From NCBI RefSeq assembly GCF_017654505.1, contig NC_054547.1, forward strand, positions 22,806,346-22,870,345: DNA of 64,000 bases. The letters run 5' to 3'. Below the pieces are notes generated by a model. The model was given only the letters and a program-made list of their open reading frames with translations, made no database searches and had not been told where the DNA came from. The position numbers were made by a program, and so were the translations under genes. Of the stretch, positions 21,130-32,234 are shown one piece after another (positions within the stretch are counted from its first letter, which is position 1; the number at the start of each line of letters is the position of its first letter). This stretch comes from Polyodon spathula. Its lineage: Eukaryota > Chordata > Actinopteri > Acipenseriformes > Polyodontidae.

Positions 21130-21629
21130 NNNNNNNNNNNNNNNNNNNNNNNNNNNNNNNNNNNNNNNNNNNNNNNNNNNNNNNNNNNNNNNNNNNNNNN
21201 NNNNNNNNNNNNNNNNNNNNNNNNNNNNNNNNNNNNNNNNNNNNNNNNNNNNNNNNNNNNNNNNNNNNNNNNNNNNNNNNNNNNNNNNNNNNNNNNNNNN
21301 NNNNNNNNNNNNNNNNNNNNNNNNNNNNNNNNNNNNNNNNNNNNNNNNNNNNNNNNNNNNNNNNNNNNNNNNNNNNNNNNNNNNNNNNNNNNNNNNNNNN
21401 NNNNNNNNNNNNNNNNNNNNNNNNNNNNNNNNNNNNNNNNNNNNNNNNNNNNNNNNNNNNNNNNNNNNNNNNNNNNNNNNNNNNNNNNNNNNNNNNNNNN
21501 NNNNNNNNNNNNNNNNNNNNNNNNNNNNNNNNNNNNNNNNNNNNNNNNNNNNNNNNNNNNNNNNNNNNNNNNNNNNNNNNNNNNNNNNNNNNNNNNNNNN
21601 NNNNNNNNNNNNNNNNNNNNNNNNNNNNN
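21130..21629. other. Assembly gap of exactly 500 N
   Basis: A run of 500 unknown bases, a placeholder length often used by scaffolders. Frames crossing it are meaningless. Confidence 0.99.
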
Positions 21630-21848
21630 TCATCTACAAACCGAATGTAGTCTAAAAGTTCTCTTTCTGATTTTCTAAGTAATTGTTTTTCCCATTTCCC
21701 CATGTATTTACTAGCAAAATGCATTCCTAATTTAGATTCTATTGCTGTACCATTGTTTTGTTTGTAATTCTTATCAAGAAATGTAAAATAACTGTTTTCT
21801 AAAACTACACTGATTATGTTCAGCACTTCTGCTGTTTTTGACATTTTG
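21630..21848 (-). pseudogene. Penelope-like RT fragment, copy B
   Basis: Minus-strand sequence up to YIRFVD at the gap edge, with NGTAIESKLGMHFASKYMGK. It differs from copy A at several residues (for example ES for GS and SK for RT), so the copies are not base-identical here. The rest of the PLE is hidden by the gap. Confidence 0.85.
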
Positions 21849-21859
21849 TAGCATTCTAA

Positions 21860-22194
21860 CTAGGTCAGAACTGCTCCTAGTCCTACATTGCTGGCATGAG
21901 TGAAGACTCGGAACATCTTGTTGATGTCTGGGTGAGCAAGGACTGGAAGACTGATCAAAGCTTCTTGTAGGAGTTTGAAACTTTTTCTGGCACTCTCCTG
22001 TCCATTCCCAGGGGGACATCCTTCTTTTTCAAGTTGTTTAGGAGTGCAGTCATATCCGCAAACCTGGGGATGTACTTGTGGTACCACCCGGCCAAACCTA
22101 GGAATCGTTGAACCTCCTTCAAGTTGGTAGGTACAGGATCATGTTTCCAAAGCTCAGAAACGGCAAGCTCGGAATTATAACGCCCAGAGAGCAC
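21860..22194 (-). pseudogene. Gypsy family C pol fragment, copy B
   Basis: Same RT/RNase H scrap as in copy A (VQRFLGLAGWYHKYIPRFAD, then HPDINKMFRVFTHASNVGLG). A single-base length change near 21985-22010, in the ctttttctggc and cccagggggac runs, breaks the frame. The opposite-strand integrase tail follows as in copy A. Confidence 0.85.
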
Positions 22195-22219
22195 ACTGTC
22201 AGTATGAAGAAAGAGAGTT

Positions 22220-22412
22220 AATCTGGATAAGATCTCACCCCTTATCTGATGCCTCTAGAAAATTTTCTGCTAAACTTGACCCTAAATGGCTTGGGCCAAC
22301 TCTTGTAACCAAGAGACTTGGACCCAACAACTACAAAGTCAAGTGGGGGGAGCCCGATTCTATTAAAGAGGATACAGTCAATATTGTTAATCTAAAACAC
22401 TATTATGGCGTT
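22220..22412 (+). pseudogene. Gypsy family C integrase C-terminus, copy B
   Basis: Same as copy A: RSHPLSDASRKFSAKLDP, then KWLGPTLVTKRLGPNNYKVKW and NIVNLKHYYGV, followed by a G-rich polypurine tract (22446-22467). Confidence 0.8.
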
Positions 22413-22467
22413 CGTCCCTTGCACCTCCAGTGTGTGTGTGTGTGTTGGGTGGGGGTGGGGGAGGATA

Positions 22468-23258
22468 TGTAGCAATTCACATGCTCCATAAAGTGGGTGT
22501 AAGTTTCACCCACCTGTCCCTTTTATTAGGGTCAGTAGCCTGGCTAGGTTAAAACTCAGTTCACCATTCAACCCGGTACTACTCGACAGACTCATCTTTT
22601 TCTATGATTGTTATTTTTTCATCAACCTTCATCCATCATCATCAGTACAGGACTCTATTTGGGACTTCATTATTTGTTGGTGAGATTATTCCTTTTCTGT
22701 TTGCTGTTTTGTTTTTTTCTACTTTACTTTGATACTTTGCTTCCTGTAATTTTGGTTTTGTTCTTTTGTTACTTTGGATTACATGTGCATTGCTTCACTG
22801 GACTTGTTAGGCCTAAATTTCATTTATCATCCATTGCCATCAAGACTGTCTTTTGTAATTGGTTTACCTGTATAATTATTCATTCACCTTTGTCTTTTTT
22901 GCCTGTCGGTGTGTTGGTTTTGTATTGGTGTGGTGTTTGTGTGTGTGTGTGTATGTGGGTGGGGGGGGGGGGGGGGGGTTGGGGGGGGGGGGGGGGGGGT
23001 TGGAGGCCCACTGTGACACCGCATTCATTTTGCTTTAGTGATATTTTGTTTGGATGTTTGTTTAGTTCACTTTACTTTCTTACTCGCCTGTACCTTCACT
23101 TAACTAAATGTTCTCTGCAATAAGTTGTTGTCCTTTATATTTCATTTATTACATTATAGTTCACAACAATAAACCATGTGTTCGTGAAATTGACACCTCT
23201 GACATCCCTGCTTTTGCTGTCTGTCACTCTTGCTGACTTAGTTAGTTATATTTATTGG
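22468..23258 (+). mobile_element. Gypsy family C 3' LTR, copy B
   Basis: Begins TGTAGCAATTCACATGC. It is shorter than copy A by small indels, mostly in the TG/G tracts (22939-22999) and near 22550-22580. It includes aataaa near 23169. Confidence 0.7.
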
Positions 23259-23800
23259 GCCAGTAGTATCTCCTTAGGGAGGACATATTGTACTACTGGG
23301 ACATTGCAATCCAATGCAACTTTCTGTTGTACAGTATAATGTTCAATTTTAAAACAGATAAACCTTGATAAAACACCCTGATACAAAAATGAATGAAACC
23401 AGTGTATAACCAATAAACGGTGGAAAAACAGTAGTGGGTGGTTTCACAGATCCCAATTAGCTCTGATCCTGGACTAAATTGCTCTAAATTAAATTAATCT
23501 AGATTAATGAAAAGTAAATTTCATGAACAAGGTTTAAAATACTCCAGGAGTATGGTAGTTCTTGACTAAAAGTTTGTTTTCATGAAGGTACATTAGACAT
23601 AGTCAAGAACTATGTGGAGGCTTAACTTAAACTTGTAAGGAGGTAGGTTTAAATTCAGATTAAATCCAGTTTGTCATCAGGACCTGAAGAACATGGTGTA
23701 CTTGGACTATGTTCATGATCACATGTGTGTTTCAGTAAGACTAGAGAGAAGAATACTGCTAGACAAGTGATCCAATTAACTAGTACCATTATATTAACTT

Positions 23801-24552
23801 CCGTGATCATTTCTGGATGTATAAAGAAAATGTAGTACAACTACTAACGTTCCTTGAGCCAAAGCTGTCTTATATATCTCTGCAGGGGAAGCCTCTTCCT
23901 CCTGTTTTATAAGTTTTGATCACCTTAAGGATTTTGGCTACAGGAAATTTTCATCGGTAAACTGGGGATTTGTTGTGTGTCAGTGAACCAACCATATGTA
24001 GAATAGTCCATAAAGTCTACTATGCCTTATGTCAGTGAAACATACATTAATTTCCCAGATACTGCTGAACAAGACATTTACAAAGTACAGGTCTAAGAAT
24101 ATGGTGTTGTTGGTGGCATAGATGGGTGTCACATTCCCATCAAGCACCTGGCAATGCCAGATTATGAGGAGTACAGAAACCAAAAAAAAAAAAAAAGCTT
24201 TTCTATCAATGTTCAAGGTGTGTGCACCCCAAAGTTATTGTTTCAAACACTTTTGCTTGGTGGAAAGGTGCAACTCAAGAATTTTCCAGAATTCAAGTTC
24301 TATAGAGGACAACATGGTGGCATTTTACTTGGTGACACTGGCTATGCAAAGACCACTTTTTTATTCACCCGCTACCTCTGCAGCAGAAGTTTCCTAACAA
24401 TGGTACAACCAAGCTCACGTCCGTACAAGAAATGCATGTTTGGTGTGTGGAAGAGTCGTTTCCAAAGTCTACAAAAAACACTTTGCTTTCATCCAAAGAA
24501 GTGCTGTATTGTTATCATTGCCACAGCTGTGCTGCACAATTTATTTAAATAA
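23801..24552 (+). pseudogene. PIF/Harbinger transposase remnant, copy B
   Basis: Nearly identical to copy A (first-Asp block GGIDGCHIP, second-Asp block LLGDTGYAK, end VLHNLFK). The A run is one or two bases shorter (24182-24195), so a longer frame (24154-24552) is open across it. The catalytic Glu is still not recognisable. Small substitutions occur near 24143. Confidence 0.8.
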
Positions 24553-24842
24553 CAAAGCGACCCAGACACCCCACTGAAGAAGATGAAACTGTTGTTCCAA
24601 CTATTGTAGCAGACAACAGCAACAGAAATGGACTGGTCTGTCGGGGTGCTTTTGTTCTTGAACACCTTTCCAATTAGGTTGACAAATATTTAATACTGTG
24701 TGTGATGTAACAGTGTAATTCAAATAAGAAACATGTTTTTCAGTAAACGTATTATTTACGAACATTTATTTACAAGTTAACATATTGTGCCTTAAAACTG
24801 AAGCAGGTGCTTTCTTGCAAGCCTCGCTGGGTACAATCCCTT

Positions 24843-25210
24843 TGTGACAGAGAAAGAATGAATCTTGGTTATAACTTTCCCTCCCAACCTGTGAGAGCAT
24901 GGCATAAAGGGAACAACGTGCTCCAGACTGGGTGGTTGAACAATTCATTCCGAGGGTTAGGTGGAAGTCTGCCATTTAGAAAGGGGGCAGAGCTACGGTA
25001 CACCAAGTCATCACCCTAGAAGGGAAGCGATGTGGCATCCGTGGATTGGAGGAGAAACGGTTACGCTCGCTGTTCCTTTGTTATGGTTGAGAGAGAAATG
25101 CTGAAGGATGAAAGTAAAATAACCGTGAGTGTTTAGTGTTTGTTTGTTTTGTCGAGCCTAATTATACTATTTGTTATTTATGAGACGGCTAACACAATAT
25201 GAATCGGTTG
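24843..25210 (+). mobile_element. Gypsy family A LTR, 5' part, copy B
   Basis: Same position as copy A's LTR but ~25-30 bp shorter, with many small differences. It reads ctgtgagagcatggcataaagg where copy A reads ctgtgagaatgcatggcataaa. Flanking DNA on both sides is nearly identical between the copies. Confidence 0.75.
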
Positions 25211-25256
25211 CTTAAGACCTGTTTGTCTTTATTTGTGCACCGCATCATGTCTACAC

Positions 25257-25497
25257 CGTATACATGTTTTATTCTCTGTGTGGCTCATGTTTCTTTCTTC
25301 CTCAATGGCCAGTTCAGTGGTTAATATTTTCATTTTCATTCCACGCTCTTTGAGATATTTCAATTTGTATTGATGAAATTCAGTTGCAAGCTTTTAATGG
25401 ATCCCCTTGCAGCAGGTGTAGATGGTTCTTCCTCATTTTTCCAACTTCTTCCATGATACAGCCTTCACCAAAACTGTTGAGTTCATCTGGCTCTGAA
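25257..25497 (-). pseudogene. Possible second Harbinger gene remnant, copy B
   Basis: Same sequence as in copy A (HQYKLKYLKERGMKMK on the minus strand), with the same doubts. Confidence 0.33.
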
Positions 25498-25520
25498 AAG
25501 TAACCATAGCATCTATATTG

Positions 25521-26497
25521 TATGATGATGATGATGATGATAATAATAATAAAACAAACTTTATTTTATATAGCGACTTTAAAAACAACATCTGAAGCGC
25601 TTTACAAAAAAAACAGAAAATAAAGTCATAAAAATGCCTGTCTATAAAAGTAAGTCTTTAAGCTAAATTAAAAAGCATTAAAAGTGACAGAATCCCTGAT
25701 CTCTTTTGGAATGGTGTTCCAAAGTTTTGGGGCATAACAACAAAAAGCCCTGTCTCCAATAGAACGCTGGTGAATAGAGGAACACATATTAATCCAAGAT
25801 CAGTTGAGCGAAGGTTGCCTGAAGGTGTAGACTGATTAGAGAACAGATAAATACTGTGAAGCCAAACCATGTAAAGCCTTAAAAGTAAGAAGTAAAATTT
25901 AAAAATCAACACAAAATCCGACAGGCAGCCAGTGCAGGGACTCTAGAACAGGAGTGAGATGATCCCTTGCATGTGACCTTGTCAGGATACAAGCTGCTGA
26001 GTTCTGAACATGTTGTAATTTGACAGTGTGCTTTTGGAGACGCCTGCGTGCAGAGCGTTACAATAATCAATCTAAGCATGAACCAGCTTTTCAGCTACAG
26101 AAGCAGAAAGCACAGGTTGCACCCTAGCGATGTTTCTAAGGTGGTAAAATGATGCCTTAACATTATTCTACACATGAGGTTCAAAAGTTAATCCAGGATA
26201 AAAAAAACTCAAATTTCTCATTTTGGATCTAAAGCATAGTACCATCAACTGACAAGTTTACATCATTGATTTTACTTAACTGGTGGGCAGTGCCTAGCAA
26301 CGTAACCTCCATCTTATCACAGTTAAGATACAGAAAGTTTGGTGACATCAAATTCTTAATATTAGAAATGCAATCAGCAAGAACAGAGGCAGCAACATCA
26401 ACATCAGATTTAGTATGCACATAAATTTGGGTGTTATCTGTATAAAATTTATTATTCAGGCCGTGTAATCTTAATATGTGACCAAGGGGAAACATGT
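25521..26497 (-). mobile_element. L2-clade LINE 3' end, copy B
   Basis: Same L2 3' end as copy A with the YTDN box, the frames HLRNIARVQP and GCLSDFVLIFKF, the tatatagcgac...gcgctttaca tail and an ATG/ATA triplet repeat. Differences cluster at 26300-26345. Confidence 0.87.
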
Positions 26498-26698
26498 AAA
26501 TTCTAAATAGAGGGAATGATGATGGAATAATATGTTGACAATAAATACAATCGTACCAAATGTATGGTAATGTAACTGTTCTTCCTCTGAGTCCTTGGAG
26601 CTGTTCATGTGATCATCCTCAGGGATACTTGGCAGGGGTTGTTGGCTCTCTATTAATCCACTCAGCAGATTGGTTCTCTATTAATCCACTCAGCAGAT

Positions 26699-26790
26699 CT
26701 CTATTAACACACTTAGAAGATCACCCAGCTGGTCCCCCACCAAAACCAAATCGGGACCAGCTGGGTGATCTTCTAAGTGTGTTAATAGAG
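26699..26790. repeat. Perfect 38-bp inverted repeat (hairpin), copy B
   Basis: Identical to the hairpin of copy A, with the same 16-nt loop. Confidence 0.95.
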
Positions 26791-26905
26791 AGCCAATGAC
26801 CCATGCCCCAGAGCCTCCAGTCTGAAAGCATTCCCTGTGTTCAGTAGCATAAGTTTTCTTCATATTCATTTTTATATTCTTCCACAAGACCTTGTTACAA
26901 GGCAA

Positions 26906-27121
26906 TATTTCTTTACATTTTTCTGCAAGTTTCATTCAATTACTAGAATTTAACATAAAAAATACAAATGAAAAAAACAAATTCTTACACAGCTATATTC
27001 ACCTACAACTAACACAAGAATTTTCAAAGCAAAGGGATGGATACGGTTTGATAATCAAAGTTGCAATATAAGAAATAAAGTTTAAAAAAAAATATGTAAA
27101 GAGTATATATCTGTAGCTGCT
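26906..27121. other. No gene seen
   Basis: AT-rich sequence between the end of duplicated block B and a family A LTR. Confidence 0.4.
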
Positions 27122-27593
27122 TGTGGCAAAGAGGTTAGCAGTGTGCAGGTGCAGGTGATCAATAAACAGACAGACAATTATAATCCAGGTGCAATGTTGT
27201 TTAATGTTTTTTTAAATCCAATGGCCCACGAGGTAAAGCAATCCAGGAAGCTTTAATAACAGTTAAACAATCTTCTTTTGTTTATTTTTTTAGCTCCTTG
27301 GTTAGCGGTTCTCTTAATTTTAAGACTGTTTTCATTTGGTAGCGCACCCCACATTCTCACAGTCTGTGACACAAGCCAACACGTATCCTCCCCACAATAG
27401 TAGCCTTTTATGCTCTCACACATGACCTCTTGGTTAGCTACTGCAACCACCTCTCAAATCTACAGCTACCATGTCATATCCCTTCCAGGCCAATGCGTTA
27501 CTGCAACTGAGTCTCGTCCCCTTCCAGGCTGTCCGACTTCCCTTGAAGCCTGGGAAAAAACTGTAAGACCAGAATCATTGTATTTCTGTCACA
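27122..27593 (-). mobile_element. Gypsy family A 3' LTR
   Basis: On the minus strand it begins TGTGACAGAAATACAATG and ends CCTCTTTGCCACA, with TG...CA ends. GCATAAAAGGC is a TATA-like box about 190 bp from the start. At 472 bp it is shorter than the 774-bp copy at 32.75 kb because of internal deletions. It lies downstream of a family A pol fragment in the same orientation. Confidence 0.83.
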
Positions 27594-27639
27594 TATCCTA
27601 TTGCTCAGAGTGGAGCCAAAGGAACACTCGGCTGAATCT

Positions 27640-29060
27640 ATCTTTCCCATTACTCCACCCTCCCGGGAAAAATAATCTGCATTTTGAGGTCTTTCCCCGC
27701 ACGGTGTACCATGTAGTACAGAAAGTTTGCAACACCAGATACCACAGAGTTATCTGTGCTTAACCACTTGATTGGGGCATGGTCTGTGACAAGATTAAAT
27801 CAATATCCCAGCAGGTAGTATCCTAAGGAGTGAGTAACCCATTTAATGGCCGAACACTCCTTTTTGAACTTGTAGTTGTGCTCCCGAGGTAGCATCATTT
27901 TACTGAGATACAGTATCGGGTGTTCTACTTCATCCACCTTTTGCGTCAAGACTGTACCCAAACCGATGTCTGATGCATTGGTGTGGAGGATCTCTTTGTG
28001 AAATCAGGTGTGATAAGGGTGGGGGCCTGGCACAGTTTACGTTTAATAGTATCAAACGCCCCTTGACACTCAGTTGACCACTTAATTAAATTTGGAGCAC
28101 TCTTTTTGGTGAGGTCGACTAAAGGGTTAACCACTGTGGCATACTTGGGGATAAAGTGACGGTAATAATTGACTAATCCCAGTAGTGACCGCATCTTGAT
28201 TTTGAAGATCGCCACCTTGACAAAAGCTTAGATTTTGCTGACCATGGGTCTCATCCTTCCATTTCCCATTAAAAATCTAATATTGAGTTTCTGTCTTGGC
28301 AAACGCACATTTTCTCAAGTTCGCTGTTAGCCGGGCTGCCCTTAAAGACTGAAGGATGGCTGTAATCCAAGCTAAATGCTCTCACCAGATGGAGCTGTAA
28401 ATCACCACATCATCAATATACGCTGCTGCATATTCACGATGTGTGCGTAAAACCTGGTCCATCAGACTCTAAAGCAGCGGGCGCACCATGTAGCCCAAAT
28501 GGCACGGTTTTGAAGTGAAACGGCCCTTCTGGTGTTGAAAATGTGGTTTTCTTTTTAGAGCTGCAGGTTAAGGGGATCTGCGAGTATCCCTTTATCAGGT
28601 TCAGAGTCGAGATAAACTTTGCCTTTTTCAGTCTATCTAGAAGTTTGTTGACCCGAGGCATAAGGTACACATCGAACTTGGAAATAACGTTTACCTTCTG
28701 GAAATCCACACAGAAGTGATTGGTGCCATCTTTCTTGGCCACTATGACAATTGTACTGCACCACTCGCTCCTGGAAGGTTCAATCACCCGAAGTTACAGT
28801 ATGTCCCATACCTCTGCGAATGCCACTTTGTCGACTTTCCGGGATCCGGTAAGGTGTCTCTCGTACTGTGACACCTGATGGAGAGACAATGTCATATTCA
28901 ACCAAGTCAGTCCGCCGGGCACACAGAAAAAACATTACTGAACTCCTCAATAAGCTTACACAGTTCCCGTTTCTGATCTGGAACCACTTGTTCCTCCATC
29001 AAAATAATTTTGTGCTAGGAGTTTCTTGTCAAATCATCCAATTAGGATTAGGATTATAAT
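27640..29060 (-). pseudogene. Gypsy family A pol (RT and RNase H), degenerate
   Basis: Reading on the minus strand: RT entry (MIEPSRSEWCSTIVIVAKKD, HFCVDFQKVN), palm (STLNLIKGYSQIPLT), VPFGLHGAPAA, and the catalytic box AAYIDDVVIYSS (around 28410, in another frame). LLGLVNYYRHFIPKYA and the RNase H start follow. HRAGKD-type sequence near 27700 marks the end of RNase H. In the first block the usual catalytic TLDLTKGY is TLNLIKGY. Several frameshifts break it. The 3' LTR starts only ~50-100 bp after RNase H with no integrase between them. Confidence 0.85.
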
Positions 29061-31312
29061 TAGGATTTCACGGTCATTTGGCAGACCTGTTTAAACATTA
29101 AGTACACCTAATATTTCAGAGCACTGTAAAAGCCTAAAAATAGTGGTACAGGTAGTCGAAGTACATTTTCCCACAGGAACAATGTTATAAATTGGGGTTA
29201 CCTTCCTGACTCTTCAGTCAGATAATATAGTTTTCAAAAATGACCCGTTATATTGTACTCATGCAAATATTTATTTAATTCTTTACACTCAGCCCGGTGA
29301 TTATGTGCATATTACTCAGACACCTACCTGGCTTGTTTAAAAGTACAGACTTGGGGCTTTTTAAGGACGTATTCAGTGTGTATATGCGGTACTCCTAGCA
29401 GGAAATCCGATCGCCTGAAGTTAAGCCCCTTATCATGTGACCGAGTTCTCAGTTTAGGTTTTGTTTTGAGTCAATTGCTCTTATCTTAACAGCAAATAAA
29501 TAAGAAAAAAAAAAAAAAAAAACAACAAAAAAAGTTACATGCATTTATAAAAAAAAAAAAAAAAAAAAACCCCCGCTAGACTAAGTCATGGCGACCACAT
29601 GTACTGGAGTTCGGGCACCGAGCATGCACACATGACACATGGCTTGGGTTTTGCTATATCAATGTCGTAAAGTCAAAGCAGAGTAATAATGCAAAAGAGT
29701 CGTAAGTGCCGTGTGTCGTAAATTGAGGATCGCCTGTACTTGCTCACTTACTAAAACAGACTGATGTCATTTGTTAAAAGACAAGCATACAACATCTCCC
29801 AATAGTTGCTGCCGACATTCTCTATCTTGTGTGGATTTGCCCATACATTGAGACTGTATGTCTGCGTCCACTGAATGGGTTGGAAGTTTAAGGCAAAGCT
29901 TTGCCAAGCTTTGCCTTTGTTAAACAGATATGGACATCAATTAGAAACAGTCCCAAAACTTGGTTACCCAAAGGTATATTGCATTCTTTAATAAATCCCA
30001 TATATGCAACACATTCGTTGTCATGTTATTTGTCCCATCCAGGAATTTATTTTATCAGTGTCAAGTCAAAACAAAGAAAACGTGCCTATTAGGGTATAAA
30101 ATTCGAACTGCGTTTAAAAAGTAAACAGCAGGTTGTTTGAACCGAGGTAGCTGTGCTTGATTGTACCTGTGGTGCTGATTTAACTTGGGCACAACCAATA
30201 CAGGAATTCTTTTTTTTCTGTGCTGTCTTTCCAGGTGATTTTCTGAAAGCTGCTGTTATTATAGCCATTGATCGTATTTTCTTTACGTTGCATCTTAAGA
30301 TGGGCAAAACAATTACTTCTATCTGCATGTAGAATTAATTTGGGAAAAGTCTTAACACGAACTTCAGCCGAAATAAAGTTTACTTCTTTTGCTTTGTGGT
30401 ATTTTACGTCTAATGCTGAAAACTAGATTTTAGAAATCTAAATCAAAACAATGCAACACTGTCCCACCTGTTACGTACAGTACAGGACGTCACAGAAAAG
30501 CCAGTATAGACACACTGATGGGATGATTTAAACATCATTGTCATCTGAACAATAAACAAGAAAGTTAACTGCTTTGGAGTATTTTTTTTAAAGTATATTT
30601 CTCTAAGTTTTTGTTTTTTGCCTAAGTGCAAGGCACACAGGAAGCTGAAGGAATAAAAAAAGCCTATCCACAGAAAAAAGACACGCAGTTTGCGTCGCCT
30701 GCGTTGTGCAGTAGTTCACAAGGTTTCTTCCTCCTCTTACCAACTGAAAGTGCCCCAATTTTTCACTCTTGCTATCTGGTCACCATACATACAGGCATCT
30801 ATAATGGCAGATAAGTCTGGATGCAACTTGTTTTTTCCCCCCTTGGACAGAAGAATAAAAAGATAGGTCTCTTTTTCGAAGTACATGACATACTGAGGCA
30901 AATCAGACATTGGCAAGTGATATATTCAGATAGGTAACAAGGGATTAGATAAATAGTCTCAAACTGTATTTATCTGATTGATTGTTTCAGAGGGTGTTGT
31001 GGTAAAAATCCAGGATTTCACAGAAACACATGCCAAAGGACATGTTTTAACTTTCTAAAAGAAAACAAGTTTACAGTAACAAGCTTTTTACCAACAAGCA
31101 CTGCAGATGAAACATAAGAGCTTCTATCAATAAGTAATAATTATTATAAATCAATATTTTAAATCTAACAAAATAAAAGGAGGACAGTAACTTTTATATA
31201 TTTTAGGGAAACTATGGGAGACTTTTATACATATTAACCCATATGATTTACTACTAAATTCTTCTTAGGTAAACATTAGTAGTAAAGGTATGACACCTTC
31301 TGTTAATGCCAT
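29061..31312. other. No gene seen
   Basis: Includes two poly(A)-rich tracts (29503-29535 and 29551-29570), possibly tails of retroposed sequence, and otherwise unassigned AT-rich DNA. Short frames lack motifs. Confidence 0.45.
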
Positions 31313-31433
31313 TGACACGTTTTGTTCCTCCTATATCCAGTGACGTGTTTTATCCCGCCCCATATCTGGTGACGTGTTTTATCCCGCCCCAATTCCGTTG
31401 ACGTATTTGATCCCTCCCATATCCTGTGAAGCT
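31313..31433 (+). promoter_or_regulatory. 28/29-bp tandem repeat with CRE-like TGACGT motifs
   Basis: Four full units and the start of a fifth begin at 31313, 31341, 31370, 31399 and 31427. The unit is TGACGTGTTTTATCCCGCCC plus catatctgg. Units 2-4 begin TGACGT, the CRE/ATF half-palindrome, next to a GC box-like cccgcccc. The array lies ~65 bp upstream of a TATA-like box and ~110 bp upstream of an ATG, the layout of a compact promoter or enhancer. Confidence 0.6.
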
Positions 31434-31491
31434 CCTGGGGCAGTTCTGGGCTTGTTTTCGTTGTTCGGGCAAAGGGTTGTCTTTCACACCT

Positions 31492-31499
31492 GATAAAAG
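31492..31499 (+). promoter_or_regulatory. TATA-like box
   Basis: gataaaag, 48 bp upstream of the ATG of the decayed gene and downstream of the TGACGT repeat array. Confidence 0.45.
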
Positions 31500-31539
31500 G
31501 AGTAACACATTCTCTAGCATCTAAAACAATTACAAAGCC

Positions 31540-32234
31540 ATGTCTTCTGAAAGCTTTAGATATTTTTCAGACAATGCCATTCTTCAGGTTGATGATGTCT
31601 TGATGGCGCACCCCGTTATTCAGGAGGATGTTGCAGGGACGGTTCTTCAAACGGACGTCTGAGGATGTCCCCAATGGATCTTTCGATCGAATTTTAAAGA
31701 TTGCAAAGGGTCTCCTGGCCTCTCTACTAGAAGTGATTATAAACCAGGATCTGAGGAAGAATTGTGAAGGCTGTGTGATGCATCATACAAGCCAGCGAAG
31801 ACATAGCTGCCTTTTTTGAGCTGATTTTGGATATTTCAACAGCCATTTTGGAGTAATACTAGAAGAAAATTCCCATTCTGTGGTTAAAAATTCTGGTGTC
31901 TAAAGGTCTTGCTTGTTTCAATATTCACCCCTCTTTGACTGAGATCAAGAAACTGGTGGAGGACATTTTACAAGAATTAAGGCCTTAGCCCTACATAAGA
32001 GAGAAACTACAGCAAATCCATGAAGAGCTGGATGACGAGACCAAAGCCGTGGTCAAGAAAATAACTCAGTCCTACTACCATCAAAGTTTTACTTATATTA
32101 CAGTGCTAGTGACTTTGAATATGGGGAGTATCTTGATTCCAGCTAAAATACACAGTGCAATAGAATACATGCTGTTTGAGTTAATAGCCGAAAAGTGTCA
32201 TGTAAGAGACTCTTTCAAAATATCCTCTCAGTAA
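31540..32234 (+). pseudogene. Unrecognised decayed gene with Cys/His motif
   Basis: An ATG at 31540 opens MSSESFRYFSDNAILQVDDV and runs ~40 codons to a stop. From 31628 a second frame carries VPNGSFDRILKIAKGLLASL, then NCEGCVMHH and TSQRRHSCLF, a C-x2-C...H-x-C arrangement that could bind zinc. After a stop near 31817 the third frame continues with FFELILDISTAILE, KIPILWLKILVSKGL, FNIHPSLTEIKKLVEDILQE and EELDDETKAVVKKI. A closing frame (to 32234) has NMGSILIPAKIHSAIEYML. At least two frameshifts and several stops break it. Shared composition and continuity across frames suggest one ancient protein of about 220 residues. I do not recognise the family. A viral or mobile-element origin is possible given the compact promoter. 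Confidence 0.5.

Larger units (their letters stand above)
21630..26905. repeat. 5.3-kb block, copy B of the tandem duplication
   Basis: Starts right after the N gap with tcatctacaaaccga (matching 15795) and ends at acaaggcaa 26905 (matching 21129). After this point the sequence continues into new material. The contents mirror copy A in order and orientation. Confidence 0.93.

Noticed and set aside
20914..21844. Long frames of 179-241 codons across the gap
   Set aside because: Most of their length is unknown bases, so they carry no coding evidence.
23655..23840. 61-codon frame identical to that at 17844-18029
   Set aside because: Its identity is explained by the duplicated block, not by coding constraint. 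It lies upstream of and antisense to the Harbinger remnant and has no recognisable motif.
29385..29440. A 5S rRNA-like phrase (ccgatcgcctgaagttaagcc)
   Set aside because: Only ~20 bases resemble 5S rRNA; the flanking conserved segments are absent, so chance is likely.
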